A stretch of 64,000 bases of DNA, taken from positions 64,948,506 through 65,012,505 of the forward strand of contig NC_088794.1 in NCBI RefSeq assembly GCF_011386835.1, in the 5' to 3' direction. The translations under genes and the position numbers were made by a program. Every line of letters starts with the position of its first letter. The first letter of the stretch is position 1. The notes under the pieces were generated by a model. That model worked only from the letters and a program-made list of their open reading frames with translations. It made no database searches and was not told the origin of the DNA. This stretch comes from Chrysemys picta bellii (taxonomy: Eukaryota; Chordata; Testudines; Emydidae). Below, one piece after another: positions 1 through 10,755 of this stretch.

Positions 1-560
1 TTCCCCTCTGGAAGAACCCACAGTCCAGGTCAATTGGGAGGTTTGGGGGGAACCCGGGCCCACCCTCTACTCTGGGTTCCAGCCCAGGGCCCTGTGGACT
101 GCAGCTGCCTATAGTGCCTCCTGTAACAGCTGCATGACAGCTACAACTCCCTGGGCTACTTCCCCATGGCCTCCTCCAAACACCTTCCTTATTCTCACCA
201 CAGGACCTTCCTCCTGGTGTCTGATAATGCTTGTGGTCCTCAGTCCTCCAGCAGCACACCCTCTCAGCTCGTTGCACCTCTTGCTCCCAGCTCCTCACAC
301 TCTCACCACAAACTGAAGTGAGCTCCTTTTAAAACCCAGGTGCCCTGATTAGCCTGCCTGAATTGATTCTAGTAGCTTCTTCTTAATTGGCTCCAGGTGT
401 CCTAATTAGCCTGCCTGCCATAACTGGTTCTAGCAGGTTCCTGATTACTATAGTGCAGCCCCTGCTCTGGTCACTCAGGGAATAGAAAACTACTCATCCA
501 GTGACCAATATATTTGCCCTCTACCAGACTCCTGTACCCCATTGGTCTGGGTCTGTCACA
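1..560 (-). repeat. LTR-like interspersed repeat, cut by window edge
   Basis: Read on the - strand this block begins at 560 with TGTGACAGACCC, as an LTR would begin with TG. It carries a TATA-like TTTTAAAAGG near 325-335 and runs out of the window at base 1. It looks like a common turtle LTR-type repeat. I see no retroviral coding sequence or primer-binding site here, so the class (Gypsy, ERV or other) is not settled. A short open frame at 134-316 is not a gene. Confidence 0.4.
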
Positions 561-562
561 CC

Positions 563-1115
563 ACGTTAGAAAATTGTGAATGGATGTAATTCTTATTTAC
601 TAGATGATTAATTTTTTACTTGTGATTTGTGACAAGCTGTATTTGGATGGAAAACCAGCATTTTAATTGTTTAATTTAAATGTTATGGATACACAACAAA
701 AAAGTTTTTCAAAACATGAAGTGATCGTCTCTGGGTCACTATGTCCTTCAAGATTTTAGAACTAGTAGATCTCAGCCACTCTCACCTATTTTTTTTCATA
801 GATTGGAAGAAGAAATCAAGCTTTTTTGATTTTTCAACTCCCAATTGGTTTCTTAGAGTTAAATAAACTAAAATGAAGAAAATATTCTCTAACTGGAGAA
901 GAGGCTACTTCTGACAAAAGATGGTCTCGTACTTCAACAGACTCTGGTTTCAGGTGCTTAGCCAGTGACTGCCATCAGTTCAGTAGTCTGAATATTTTTA
1001 AAACTTGTCAGCAAACATGTACTATTTAATGTTTTGTTTTAATTTCTATTATTTTAATAGATTATAAGAAGTTAAGGCCTTATCCTAGGTTATCATAATT
1101 TCAAATTGAATTTTA
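563..1115 (+). repeat. Old interspersed repeat, copy A of an inverted pair
   Basis: This segment matches the reverse complement of 7900-8545 over most of its length. Shared blocks include the stretch around TTTTTTACTTGTGATTTGTG (612-631), CCAATTGGTTTC (842-853), CTCTGGTTTCAGGTGC (943-958) and AGTTAAGGCC (1070-1079). It is non-coding and the family is not identified. The LTR-like repeat abuts its left end. Confidence 0.6.
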
Positions 1116-1239
1116 AATAGGCATTTAACAAAAAAAAACCTGTGTTTACATTTAAAAAAAATTCAATTGTTATTTATCTACCCTATATACTTGTATCATT
1201 ATTCAACTCCTCCTTAAGGTAAATAATACCAGTCGTTTC

Positions 1240-2700
1240 AATCACGCCATATGACAGTTATTCTATGCCCGTAATAGTTTACTGAACCCCATCTATTTCT
1301 GCTATATTCTTGTTGTGATGAGATGAGCAGAACTGAACACAGAATTCCAGGTGAGGATGTACCAATGATTTATATAATTTAATTATATGTTCTGTATTAC
1401 TTTCCATCACACTTTATGTATCCTAGTAATTTGTTTGACTTCTTGACCACTGCTACATACCAAGTCCTAATCTTTTTCTTGAGATGATATTGTTAATAGA
1501 ACCCCAGGCGTGGCATGTTTGTAGAAATTTTGGTGGTGCCCAGAACCTGCCCCTTCCCAAACTCCGCCCACCTCCTGCCCAAGGCTCTGGGAGGGAGTTT
1601 GGGTGAGACGAGGTCTGGGGTGCAGGCCCTAGGCTGGGGCAGGGGATTGGGGTGCAGGGGTGAGGGCTGTGGGGTATGGCTGCAGATGAGGGGTTTGGGG
1701 TGTGGGAGGGGCTCAGGGTGAGAGTAGGAGTGTGGGGGGTGAGGGCTCTGGCTGGGACTTGGGGATAAGGTATTTAGGGTGCTGGAGGGGTTAGGGTAGA
1801 CGGTTGAGGGTGCGGTGGGGGGGGTGAAAGCTCTGATGGGGTGTGGGCTCTGGGGTGGGGCAGAGTTGGGGATGAGTTTGGGGTGCAGGCAGGCTGCTCT
1901 GGGACAGGGGCCAGAGAGGAGGACTCCCCCCAGCTCTTTCCCTGCCGGCAGCAGCAAGCTCTGGGCGACAAGCCCCCCTTTCCTGCCCTCTCCCATCAGC
2001 ACACTCACCCCCACCACTGTCACTGCATGTGCTCCTAGGGTCCCTCTCAGGTTCAGGAATCTCCCTCGCCTCCCTTGTGGTGAGTTTGCCAGGGGGCGCT
2101 GCATGCGCTTCCTCCCCTGCTGTTGCCCCGACTGTAGCCTCACTGGGGATGAGGGATGGGGCTGCCTCCTTGCCCAGCATGGGGCAGGAGCGGTGACTGT
2201 GGGCAGAGGGGTCCCCTGTGCTGCTGGAGGGTCCCATTGGAAAAGGGAAGGGTCTGAGGGGAAAGGGCAGGCTCAGAGTTAGTCTGCCCTGGCAGTGGAG
2301 ATGGGGGGCACTAGGACCCTGCAGCAGCAATTGCTGCCGGGAGGCAGCACATGGAAGAGACAGGGACACTGCTCCAGGGGCCCGGTGGCAGCAAGTCGGG
2401 GCCAGGGGACACCCAGGGAAGGCGTGGGGGGGGCTGCAGGTGAGGCCGGAGGGGACACCTGGCCCCAAGTATTGCTGGACTTGGGCCCCTGGCTCTGAAT
2501 ATTGCTGGTGCCCGAGCACCACGTGAATATGGAACTCACCGCCTATGTTAAGAACCCAACTTTAGTAGCTCAATTATTTAATTGTGAATTAGTTTGTATT
2601 TGTCACTAGTGAATTCATCTGCCATCATGTTGCCTATTTGCCTAGTTTGGGGAGGTCATCCTAAAATTCTCACTCTTCTCTGGTCTTGATTAACCAGAAT
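1240..2700 (-). repeat. CR1-clade LINE fragment, split by a G-rich insertion
   Basis: Two blocks (about 1240-1500 and 2540-2700) read on the - strand like the CR1 reverse-transcriptase 3' region; the motif around 1310-1365 reads as H-P-H-L-E-F-C-V-Q-F-C-S-S. The blocks are interrupted by the G-rich element 1505-2535. Stops and frameshifts are frequent, so this is a dead, 5'-truncated copy. The identification rests on memory of the CR1 reading; the boundaries are approximate. Confidence 0.55.
1505..2535. repeat. G-rich interspersed element inside the CR1
   Basis: About 1 kb that is very G-rich on the + strand, with short imperfect tandem motifs such as GGGGTGCAGG and GGTTTGGGGTG. The two edges carry GGTGGTGCCC (1532-1541) and GCTGGTGCCC (2504-2513). 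It separates two halves of one CR1 fragment, so it arrived after the CR1. Long open frames on both strands (for example 1493-2143 -, 1791-2522 -) come from base composition. It is probably a non-autonomous DNA transposon; no clean target duplication was found. Confidence 0.5.
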
Positions 2701-3610
2701 AACTGTGTCTTCTGAAAATGCTCTCTATTCCATCCTCTTTCCAGGTGATTAATAAAGACATTGTATTGCTAGTGTGTATAAGACAGTTAAAGGGAACAGA
2801 GTTAGACTAATTGTAACACTATTTTACATACAAATATAACTGTGTGGGGGAGGACCCAGTAACAACACTAATTTCCTTCCCCGCCCCCTCCACCCGACCA
2901 GTTAAAAAGTCATTTACACTTTTAGTGTGGATGGGACTTAATCATGTTCTTGCAACTACACATTTTAACCAGATAACCAGTTCACTGGCAGTTACATTTA
3001 TAATGTACAAAGGTCTTAACACAGTTATAGAACTTCATATGAAAAAGAGTTGAAAAATAGATGCCACTAGGCATGACAGATAACTTATGCTATCATGCAG
3101 TTATACTTTTTAATATGGACTGGTTATATTTTTAATATGAGCTATGGCCTCAATTATCTTCAGCTAAGTTTTCTTTTAAACACACAGGGTCATGTGACCT
3201 CAGCCAACAGGAGAACCCCAGCAGCCAACTTGGATACATAAATCGAGCACTTCCTTCAGTTTTTACAGTTTGCTCAAAACATTGTTTAAAAGACTTTTCT
3301 AAATTTTTTAATTTTGTGCTCACTCCCCCTCCCCCTACCAGATCTGTGTCATGCACTGGGTTAGTTAACAGCAGAAGAGCAGAGAAATGTACTTTAAATG
3401 CTCTACTAAGTATGGGAAATACATGTTTCAGATATAGGCCTCTCTGTCTTCAGTGTGGTACATGATCTAAGTCATCATGCAGATCTGCATTAAGACATGT
3501 TTTGTTTGGATCACGTCATACGCAATAGCTAGCTGGTCAACAACTTCTCATCCATAATTGCTATGAACACTGAGCACTCTCCCAACTTCCTGAGCAGGCT
3601 AACACTGTAC
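2701..3610. other. No gene recognised
   Basis: AT-rich non-coding DNA. The open frames at 2844-3053 and 3150-3356 have no motif or splice context. Confidence 0.6.
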
Positions 3611-4001
3611 ATTAGGAAGATTTCAGAGTAGCAGCCGTGTTAGTCTGTATCCGCAAAAAGAAGAACAGGAGTACTTGTGGCACCTTAGAGACTAAGTACT
3701 CCTGTTCTTCTTTTTGCAGATACAGACTAACACGGCTGCTACTCTGAAACCTGTCATTATGCAAGGCACTGCATTTAGCCGTATGGAGTGGAAATCCATC
3801 AACCTCATGAGTTAGTCTCTAAGGTGCCACAAGTACTCCTGTTCTTCTTTTTGCGGATACAGACTAACATGGCTGCTACTCTGAAACCTGTCATTATGCA
3901 AGGCACTGCATTTAGCCGTATGGAGTGGAAATCCATCAACCTCATGAAAAGTTAGTCTCTAAGGTGCCACAAGTACTCCTGTTCTTTTTATTAGGAAGAT
4001 T
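3611..4001. mobile_element. Penelope-type tandem and palindromic repeat insertion with 12-bp duplication
   Basis: The insertion is flanked by perfect copies of ATTAGGAAGATT (3611-3622 and 3990-4001). Inside, 3621-3674 is an inverted match (53 of 54) to 3696-3749 across a 21-bp spacer. The right half is a tandem array: the unit starting GTACTCCTGTTCTT recurs at 3696, 3833 and 3973 (periods 137 and 140 bp; the third copy is partial). The unit holds the very common turtle motif GTTAGTCTCTAAGGTGCCAC. Assignment to Penelope-like elements is inference from the similarity of this motif to the hammerhead-bearing repeats at 61123-61244; SINE-like alternatives are possible. Confidence 0.65.
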
Positions 4002-5113
4002 GCCACTTACTGACCATCTTTTCTCTTCTTTGTCTTTTCTCTGTATTTTATTCTATTATGGTCCTTTTTTGTTTTCATTTTCTTTCTTTTTTTTACTTTT
4101 ATTCAATGTTGTTCTCATCCTCTTGTATGCCAATGCCTTCCACTCCTCCTATGCTCACTGATAACTTCTTTTCTGCAAACTCTAGACCCTTTCACTCGTG
4201 TTGTATTCTCCCTGCCCTTGGTGTCGTTCCATGTTAACTGCTCTTCATTGATTGTTAAAAGGCTTATTTCTGTTTCACTTATTAGTAGGATCAGAACAGT
4301 AGGAGGTGGGACAGATAGAGGCATTTCCCTGCCCCGCCCCTCCAAAAAAGTAGACATCTGACCTCTACTTGGACATTTTCTTCATACAAAGTGATTTTAT
4401 TTGAGCCAAATTCATTCCTGATGAAAGCCTATTGAAGTCAATGAGTTTACACCAGGGATGAACTTGGGCTCCTTTCCACTAGCTTTTGCATGCATCGAGT
4501 CATCTCATTATATGATACATTTTTTGGAAAAAATGAGTTCAATAAACAGATACTTAATTGATTAAATTATGCAGTAGTGACTCTTTGAACACAATTGTTT
4601 GTTCCTTTTAGGTTTTATATGTGCATATTCATTTTTGACAAAAGGATAATCAGCAAAAAATTAAACAAAAAGTGAGCAAGATTTGATACTCCTACTGAGG
4701 CCTCCTGGTTAGAGTTGTACCTTAGCAAACATATTCAGGATTATCCAGCGCATATTACAGTTTTTTGGCTCAGTAAATATCTGGCAATTTACAGTATTTG
4801 TTTTTTCAAACTCTGATGAGTGCATTTATTGTTTGCAAAAGGTACAAGATTTGGTAAGTTTGAAGACCTGAATTTTTTTTTTTTTAAGTCACCAAAAAGT
4901 ATTCTAGATAGCAGCATAAGTTTCCTTAGTTGTGAGAAGAAGTTAGTTCCACATGTCCATTCAATCCTTAGTCTTCTCACTGAAACTGGCAAAAAGGTTA
5001 CTGATGCAGGACTTACTGGTCTGTTTTTGGGCCCTACTATTGCCTCAGTTTCTCCTTTTGTAATGCCTCAAATAGACCACCATCAAATCTGGCATTTTCA
5101 CAGTACTACTCTG
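4002..5113. other. No gene recognised
   Basis: T-rich and AT-rich non-coding DNA. A short palindromic motif (about 4400-4470) belongs to the dispersed family noted in the findings. The open frames at 3925-4161, 4115-4357 and 4820-5296 show no family motif. Confidence 0.55.
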
Positions 5114-5258
5114 CATAGGCACCGACAGTACTGGGGGCAGGAAGAAGCGGGGCAGAGGTGGAGCTGGGGTGGGAAGGGGTGGGGCCTTGGGGAAGTGGTG
5201 GAGTGGGGGCAGGACCTAGGTGGAGCGGGGGTCGAGCACCCTAGGGAAAGTCAAAGTG
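5114..5258. repeat. G-rich non-autonomous element
   Basis: Starts ATAGGCACCGAC and ends near TCGAGCACCC, with a G-rich core of GGGGC/GGTGGAG motifs. It resembles the ends of a common turtle DNA-transposon family (GGCGCCGAC / GTCGGCGCC type). No clear target duplication was seen. Confidence 0.35.
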
Positions 5259-5559
5259 TATGCTACTCCCCCTCTGGTTGTAGTTCATTACCATAGAGTA
5301 ACACTCAAAACCTTCCAGCTCTCTTCAGCAGGGGTAGTACTTTCAGTTTATAAAAAGCTACAGCATCTAGACTCACAGGGTGGGGTTCATGAAAGGACAT
5401 AGGTGTTCCAGTGCTGAGAGTCACAGCATCTGTCTTTTAGGTGGCTAGAAAATCACAGGAACAATGCTCAGTCCACAAGCCAAGTTACCTGTACAATGAA
5501 TGTGAGGAGAGAGGTGCCTGAGAATGCAGTCCACAAAAGCCAAGCATGTTAGTTGGGGA

Positions 5560-6124
5560 GCCATCTATGCTGGCCAATAGGAGATGCCAATGACAGAGGT
5601 GTGTACTAAGCCCCACTCTTCTCTTGGACATAGGTGCCTAAACCCAGACTACAAGGAGGCAGCTGTCTGCTTAGCGATTCAGAAACAGGAACTCGCTGCC
5701 TGGAGTCAGGTGGCCTAGGCGTCTAAAGCATTTCTTGCAGGAATGAGTTAGATGCTTGCCTCACTGCACACAAAATAGCTGGAGGAGGAGCCCACTCTGT
5801 AATTTTTAGCGCAGTGGTTAGAGCACTCACGTGGGATGTGGGAGACCCAGGTTTAATTCTCCCTGTCTAGTAGAAGGGATTTGAAATGATAATGAAAGAG
5901 TGATTGGAGCAGGGGAACTGGACTCTGGGTCTCCCACCTCCCAGGTAGATGCCCTAAGGCTAAGCGCAGGACTACAGAGTCCTTCTCACACTCTCTCTGT
6001 CCCAGTGACTGTTTATCCACTGTGGAACAGTCATTGGGCAAGAGGGAGAGAGAGAGAATGACTCTATAGCCTGATGATTAGGGCACATCCCTGGGAGGTA
6101 GGACACCTCAGATCCAGTTACCTT
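5560..6124 (+). repeat. tRNA-derived SINE-like repeat, two tRNA-like monomers
   Basis: Two tRNA-like A-box/B-box patches occur in series. One is GCGCAGTGGTTAGAGCACTC (5810-5829) followed by a B-box-like GGTTTAATTC (5851-5860). The other is a more decayed unit from about 6068, GCCTGATGATTAGGGCACAT, followed by GATCCAGTTACC. The same arrangement recurs at 61520-61790. The units have no intact cloverleaf and are not tRNA genes. Confidence 0.5.
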
Positions 6125-6151
6125 TGTGTGTGTGTGTGTGTGTGTGTGTGT
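6125..6151. repeat. (TG)n microsatellite
   Basis: About 13 uninterrupted TG units, followed by a T-run at 6179-6189. Confidence 0.95.
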
Positions 6152-6154
6152 ATG

Positions 6155-7899
6155 GTTGGTTGTTCTGAGGGTTGGTGTTTTTTTTTTTTAGGGGTTCCAT
6201 TCTTGTATTATTTTTTTGACATATTCCAATATAATTTGCCTTTTAACCTGTGTAATGCACATACAGCTTTGGATAGGCAGCTAAATAGCTAAAGTAAAAA
6301 TTAAAAAGCCACTTAACAGCGATCAGAGGCTAATGATGTTTGGCTATTACCAACCTGAGCCCGATTTGAACTACAGATGGATTATTTTAAATATCTAATT
6401 TCCGAGCATTAGTAAGGATTCACTTCATTCTGTGGTCTTCATAAGGCATGAAAGATAAGTGGTGATCCAAATTTGAATAAAATACTACACTGCATTTTGT
6501 TCTAAATCTGTATGTCCAGTTTATTTTCAGTAGTATTTCTCTCTGCTTGGTGTATGTACGGGATAGATAATTAGAAAACTGCATTGTCATCAATGGCATT
6601 CCTGTTCATAATCTTCTTACTGGTGTCTGCCATTATATTCGAAAGCTTCTTCCCTCATCAGTTCTGGAATGTGATAGCAATAGACTGTACTGATTAAAGT
6701 TTTATAGTCACCAAATCAGATTAGCTGTTGAGTCACCTGACTAGGTAGGGCTAGTAGTCATGTGATGCAGCTCCCTGCTGTATTCATGCTGTGAGCTGAA
6801 ACAAGGTAGTTTGCTTCTTTAGATGTTCCTAAGTATCTAACAGCATGGGTCAGGGATTATGATTGCAAAGAAGATGGCTTCATTTTCCTGATCTTTATAC
6901 TAGCCGGGGTGGGTTTGAAAGTCTAGTATCTTCAGGCCAGCAGTCAACAACTAGAAAGACTATTTAATCCTGGCAGTTCAGACACTGAAAGATTTGGTGT
7001 TGTCTTAATATGTAAAAATAATAATAATAATAATTAATAATAAGCTGACAAACCATTCAATTGAAAAATGCTTAGATTTGTGTTTCTGTAAGAGAAACCA
7101 ATACGATTTTCTTTGGAAAGCATTTGGATGCTCACTGTATGCTTCTCTGTGGGGATACTTGACAGCAATAATAATTTGGATCTATGCTGAATTTAAACAG
7201 CTTTTTAAAATTTAAAATGAATACATACATTGTGGGACATCATGTTTTATGCTATGTATTACTGTAGCGTAACCATGCTGTATATCATATATTATAAAGA
7301 ATAATTGTTGGCTGAATAAATGCAGAACCTGAAAACAGTGATTACTAAAATAACCATTGTAATTTCTGTACAAATATTAAATATGCAATATATTTGTGAC
7401 TTTCAATCAAATGGTAGATCCATAAAAATGTACAGTATAGTACTTGATGCACGTGGAACACTTAAGGTCGTAATGAAATATAAGTTGAACAGCACTGAGA
7501 TACCATAGTGATAAGCACCTTGGAAATTGGAAAAGTAATTGAAAGAAAATATCTTCAGTATATTTATTATAAGAAAAGATGAGATGTATAAATCTTAATT
7601 TTGTAAAGTTAATATGTATATAGTCTCAACGTATGACCACAAATGAGAAGGGTTTGAAAAAAACAAAGGAAAATGTTTGTGATGACACCTGGGCCTGATC
7701 CTGCAGTGTGCTCCATGCAGGGGTCTTCCCAGGTGAACCTCACTGAAGAATTAGGATCCAGAAATGAGAAAGGGCTTGATTTTCTCAATTGCTGAGTATC
7801 TACAACTCCATTTGCAGTTAATGAGGAGCTGAGGCAGATAAAAATTGATTATTTAAAAACATAAGAATTAGATTTTTAAAATTAAATAAATTTCTCATT
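6155..7899. other. No gene recognised
   Basis: AT-rich non-coding DNA. It contains an AAT-type microsatellite at 7016-7042 and a short palindromic GATCCTGCA-type motif at about 7683-7763. The open frame 7320-7508 has no recognisable feature. Confidence 0.55.
7016..7042. repeat. (ATA)n microsatellite
   Basis: Runs of ATA with one TAATTA interruption. Confidence 0.9.
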
Positions 7900-8545
7900 T
7901 TTAAAATAAACATGTTTGAAATTGGCAACCTATGTTATGGCCTTAACTCCTTATCTATTAAAATAATTTAAACTAAATACAAAAATATTGTTAAGTAGAC
8001 CATAGATGCTGCCAAGTTTTAAAGAAAGTCACTGAACTGGTAGAAATCACTGTCTTAGCACCTGAAACCAGAGTTTGTTGAAGTGCTTAACCAGATTTTG
8101 ACAGCAATAACCTCTTCTGTAGTTACAGAGAGAATAATTTCTTCACTTCAGTTTATTCAACTAGTTCAGCTCAATGGCTAGGCTAAGAAACCAATTGGGA
8201 GTTGAAAAAGCAGGAAAACTTACTTTTCTTTTTCCCATCTATGATGAAAACTAGGTATGAAAGGATGAAATCTACTAGTTCCAAAATATTGAAGGACATA
8301 GTACCAGAAGTAATCAGTTTAATTTACTAACTTTAACAAATGTTAGCTTGAAATGCAAAACATGTTTTAATCAACTTTTTTATAAACTTTTTTCATGTTT
8401 CTAGCATATTTAAGCGTGTTTTATTTAACAAAAAAGTGTGAATTTTAGTTAAATTTTCATCCAAATAAAGCTTGTCATAAATCACAAGTAAAAAATAAAT
8501 AAACTAGTAAATAAGACATACATCATTCATCATTTTCTAAAACAA
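7900..8545 (-). repeat. Old interspersed repeat, copy B of the inverted pair
   Basis: Reverse-complement match to copy A at 563-1115. Conserved blocks are AATCACAAGTAAAAAAT (8480-8496 region), AAACCAATTGGGAGTTGAAA (8189-8208) and CACCTGAAACCAGAGTTTG (8059-8077). It continues into TTTAAATCA-rich sequence up to about 8840. Non-coding. Confidence 0.6.
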
Positions 8546-9369
8546 TAAAAATGTCAAAGTTAAGAATCTGGATAAATGCTGTAAATGCTACATAATTGCT
8601 TAAATAAATGTGCATAGATACAGTGCATCCTGGTGAGCAAAAAGAAGCACCAAATTTAATGCATAGGCTATATTTAGCTGCAAATCAACACTTTCGAATG
8701 GTTACCAACCAGTGAGAATCATCCCTTCTTTAGGAAAATAACTAAAATGTACAAATGCAAAACAAGATTAAAATCAATTTATTGAAATCAAGGTTTCCTG
8801 TTTCTGATTTAAATCATGATTATAACTGGTGATTTACTGTAATTTGCTGGTGACTTTAATCATCCTGCAAGGAGCTCTGAGTGTTCAGCACTTTTAAAAA
8901 CCAGGTCCATTATTTCTGATACATAAAACACATATTAATGTGGAATATAAATGAACCTTACAAAATTTTACTTGCCCAGAAGGAGTAAAATGTAGTCAGT
9001 TATTTCATCATCATCATCATCATTGTAATCATCATGGAAAGTGTGGGGAATAAATTTTGTGCATGAGCTGGTGAATTTTTGTGACAGTTTTGCCAAGATA
9101 ATATTAATATATCTGAAAACCTTACGATGCAGCACCAAAAATGTCCATGGACTAAATGCTAATTTGTGTTGCGGGTGGCTTCATGTGTGCATATGAACAC
9201 TTGGGGATGTTTTAAGATATGCAGGTAATATATAAATAATAACTAATATATGTATATCCATATAAATTTGTTTGAATGGTTGTGATTAGTATATGTATTT
9301 CACTTTGCAATGAATTCCCCTAATATAAAACAAAATACTCATTATATTTATTTTGGGATTTTATTTTAG
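8546..9369. other. No gene recognised
   Basis: 8546-8840 is probably the rest of repeat copy B (GATTTAAATCATG-type sequence near 8806). A (CAT)n run lies at 9006-9023. The rest is AT-rich and unannotatable. Confidence 0.5.
9006..9023. repeat. (CAT)n microsatellite
   Basis: Six CAT units, followed by an imperfect extension. Confidence 0.85.
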
Positions 9370-9411
9370 ACTGTCCGAATCATCAGATATCTCTTTTATA
9401 AATGTGTACAG
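9370..9411 (+). other. Possible small exon, non-coding or alternative
   Basis: Forty-two bases are framed by a good acceptor (T-rich tract ending TTATTTTAG) and a near-consensus donor (ACAG|GTAAGA). Two of the three frames stay open across it. It lies upstream of the IMMP1L start codon on the same strand, so it could be a 5' untranslated or alternative exon. It could equally be chance splice sites. I recognise no protein motif. Confidence 0.25.
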
Positions 9412-10022
9412 GTAAGAACAATCAATACTTAAGTACAGTATCTAGTTGCTGCTGTATCTTCCCAGGTGTTTTCTGCTATTGGGCAGGTTAGGAATTGACA
9501 TAGTTGAGGTTTTGAAGAAATTGGGCCCTAAGCGTTGTGTTTTGTTTTTTGCTTTTTGCTTTTCATGTTGTTACAGACTGAGTCTGTACTGATCATCTGT
9601 CTTTCCATTAAAAATCAGCCATCTCAACAAGTGCTGGAGTATGGACAGTACTAATAGAGTTCTTCAGCACTACAGCCAGCATTTTATTGGAAAGTGTGTT
9701 TTTGTTGGTCATCTCCAGGCCAGAGTGAGACCTGGATGCTGCCAAATACTTACGCTGGAGATCTGAGGGCTGCCCAGATCCTCACAAGTAATTGGTTGCT
9801 TATGATGTGATCACTTTCAAAACTTTTTTCAGGTTCCTGGTTCTCATTGCTTGTTGAATTATTATTTTTTCTACAGAGATTCCCTGTGGAGAGCTGCCCA
9901 TCTATTTTGCATTATCCAGAAACAAACAGTAATGCTTCAGATGGTGGTATAGCTCTACAGTAATTTCTAAATTAAAAAAAATCTGTATAACAAAAATCAA
10001 TTGAAGAAGCAATCCACGGACA
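9412..10022. other. No gene recognised
   Basis: Non-coding, no clear repeat; a TTTTGTTTTTTGC-rich patch lies at about 9540-9565. Confidence 0.5.
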
Positions 10023-10030
10023 CTTTAGTA

Positions 10031-10747
10031 CGGGGTGGGCAAACTGCGGCCTGGGGGCCACATCCGGCCCTTCAGACGTTTTAATCTGGCCCTCGAGCTC
10101 CCTCTGGGGAGCGGGGTCTGGGGATTGCCCCACTCCACATGTGCCACGGCTCCGCATGGCTCCTGGAAGCAGAGGCATGTGGTCACTCAAGCTACTATGC
10201 GGAGGGGCAGCCAGGGGGCTCCGCATGTTGCCCTTGCCCCAAGTGCCACCTCCGCAGCTCCCATTAGCTGGGAACTGTGGCCAATGGGAGCTGCAGGGGC
10301 AGCGCCCGTGGACAGGGCACCATGCAGAGCTGCTTGGCCGCACCTCCACGTAGGTGCCAGAGGGGGGACATGCCGCTGCTTCCGGGAGCTGCTTGAGGTA
10401 AGCGCCGGCCAAAGCCTGCACCCCTAACCCCCTCCTGCACCTCAACCCCCAGCCCTGATTCCCCTCCCACCCTCTGAATCCCTCGGTCCCAGCACAGAGC
10501 ACCCTCTTGCACCCCCAACCCCTCATTCCCAGCCCCACCCCAGCTGGAGCACCCACCGTCCCCAGCCCGGGGCCCCTTCCTGCACCCTGAACTCCTCATT
10601 TCTAGCCCAACCCCAGAGCCCGCACTCCCACCTGGAGCCCTCACCCCCTCCTGCACCCCAACCCCCAATTTCGTGAGCATTCATGGCCCACCACACAATT
10701 TCCATACCCAGATGTGGCCCTTGGGCCAAAAAGTTTGCCCACCCCCG
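10031..10747. mobile_element. hAT-type non-autonomous DNA transposon
   Basis: The left end GGGGTGGGCAAACTGCGGCC and the right end (reverse complement GGGGGTGGGCAAACTTTTTG) are terminal inverted repeats of Charlie-like hAT type. They are flanked by 8-bp duplications CTTTAGTA (10023-10030) and CTTTAGTG (10748-10755), seven of eight identical. The interior is GC-rich and has no transposase; the open frames inside reflect composition. Confidence 0.85.
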
Positions 10748-10755
10748 CTTTAGTG

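Noticed and set aside
1493..2522. Open frames of 216 and 243 codons on the - strand
   Set aside because: They lie in a G-rich low-complexity element, are Pro/Ser/Leu-rich, overlap each other in different frames, and have no domains or splice support.
1505..2535. GC-rich block as a CpG-island promoter of IMMP1L
   Set aside because: It interrupts a CR1 fragment and shows repeat-like short motifs with few CpG; it behaves as an inserted element.
3621..3985. CRISPR-like or satellite array
   Set aside because: Only 2.3 units of 137 bp with no spacers, inside one 12-bp duplication, in a vertebrate genome: a mobile-element structure.
4820..5296. 158-codon open frame on + strand
   Set aside because: No family motif; it spans a T-run and a G-rich repeat, and composition explains the openness.
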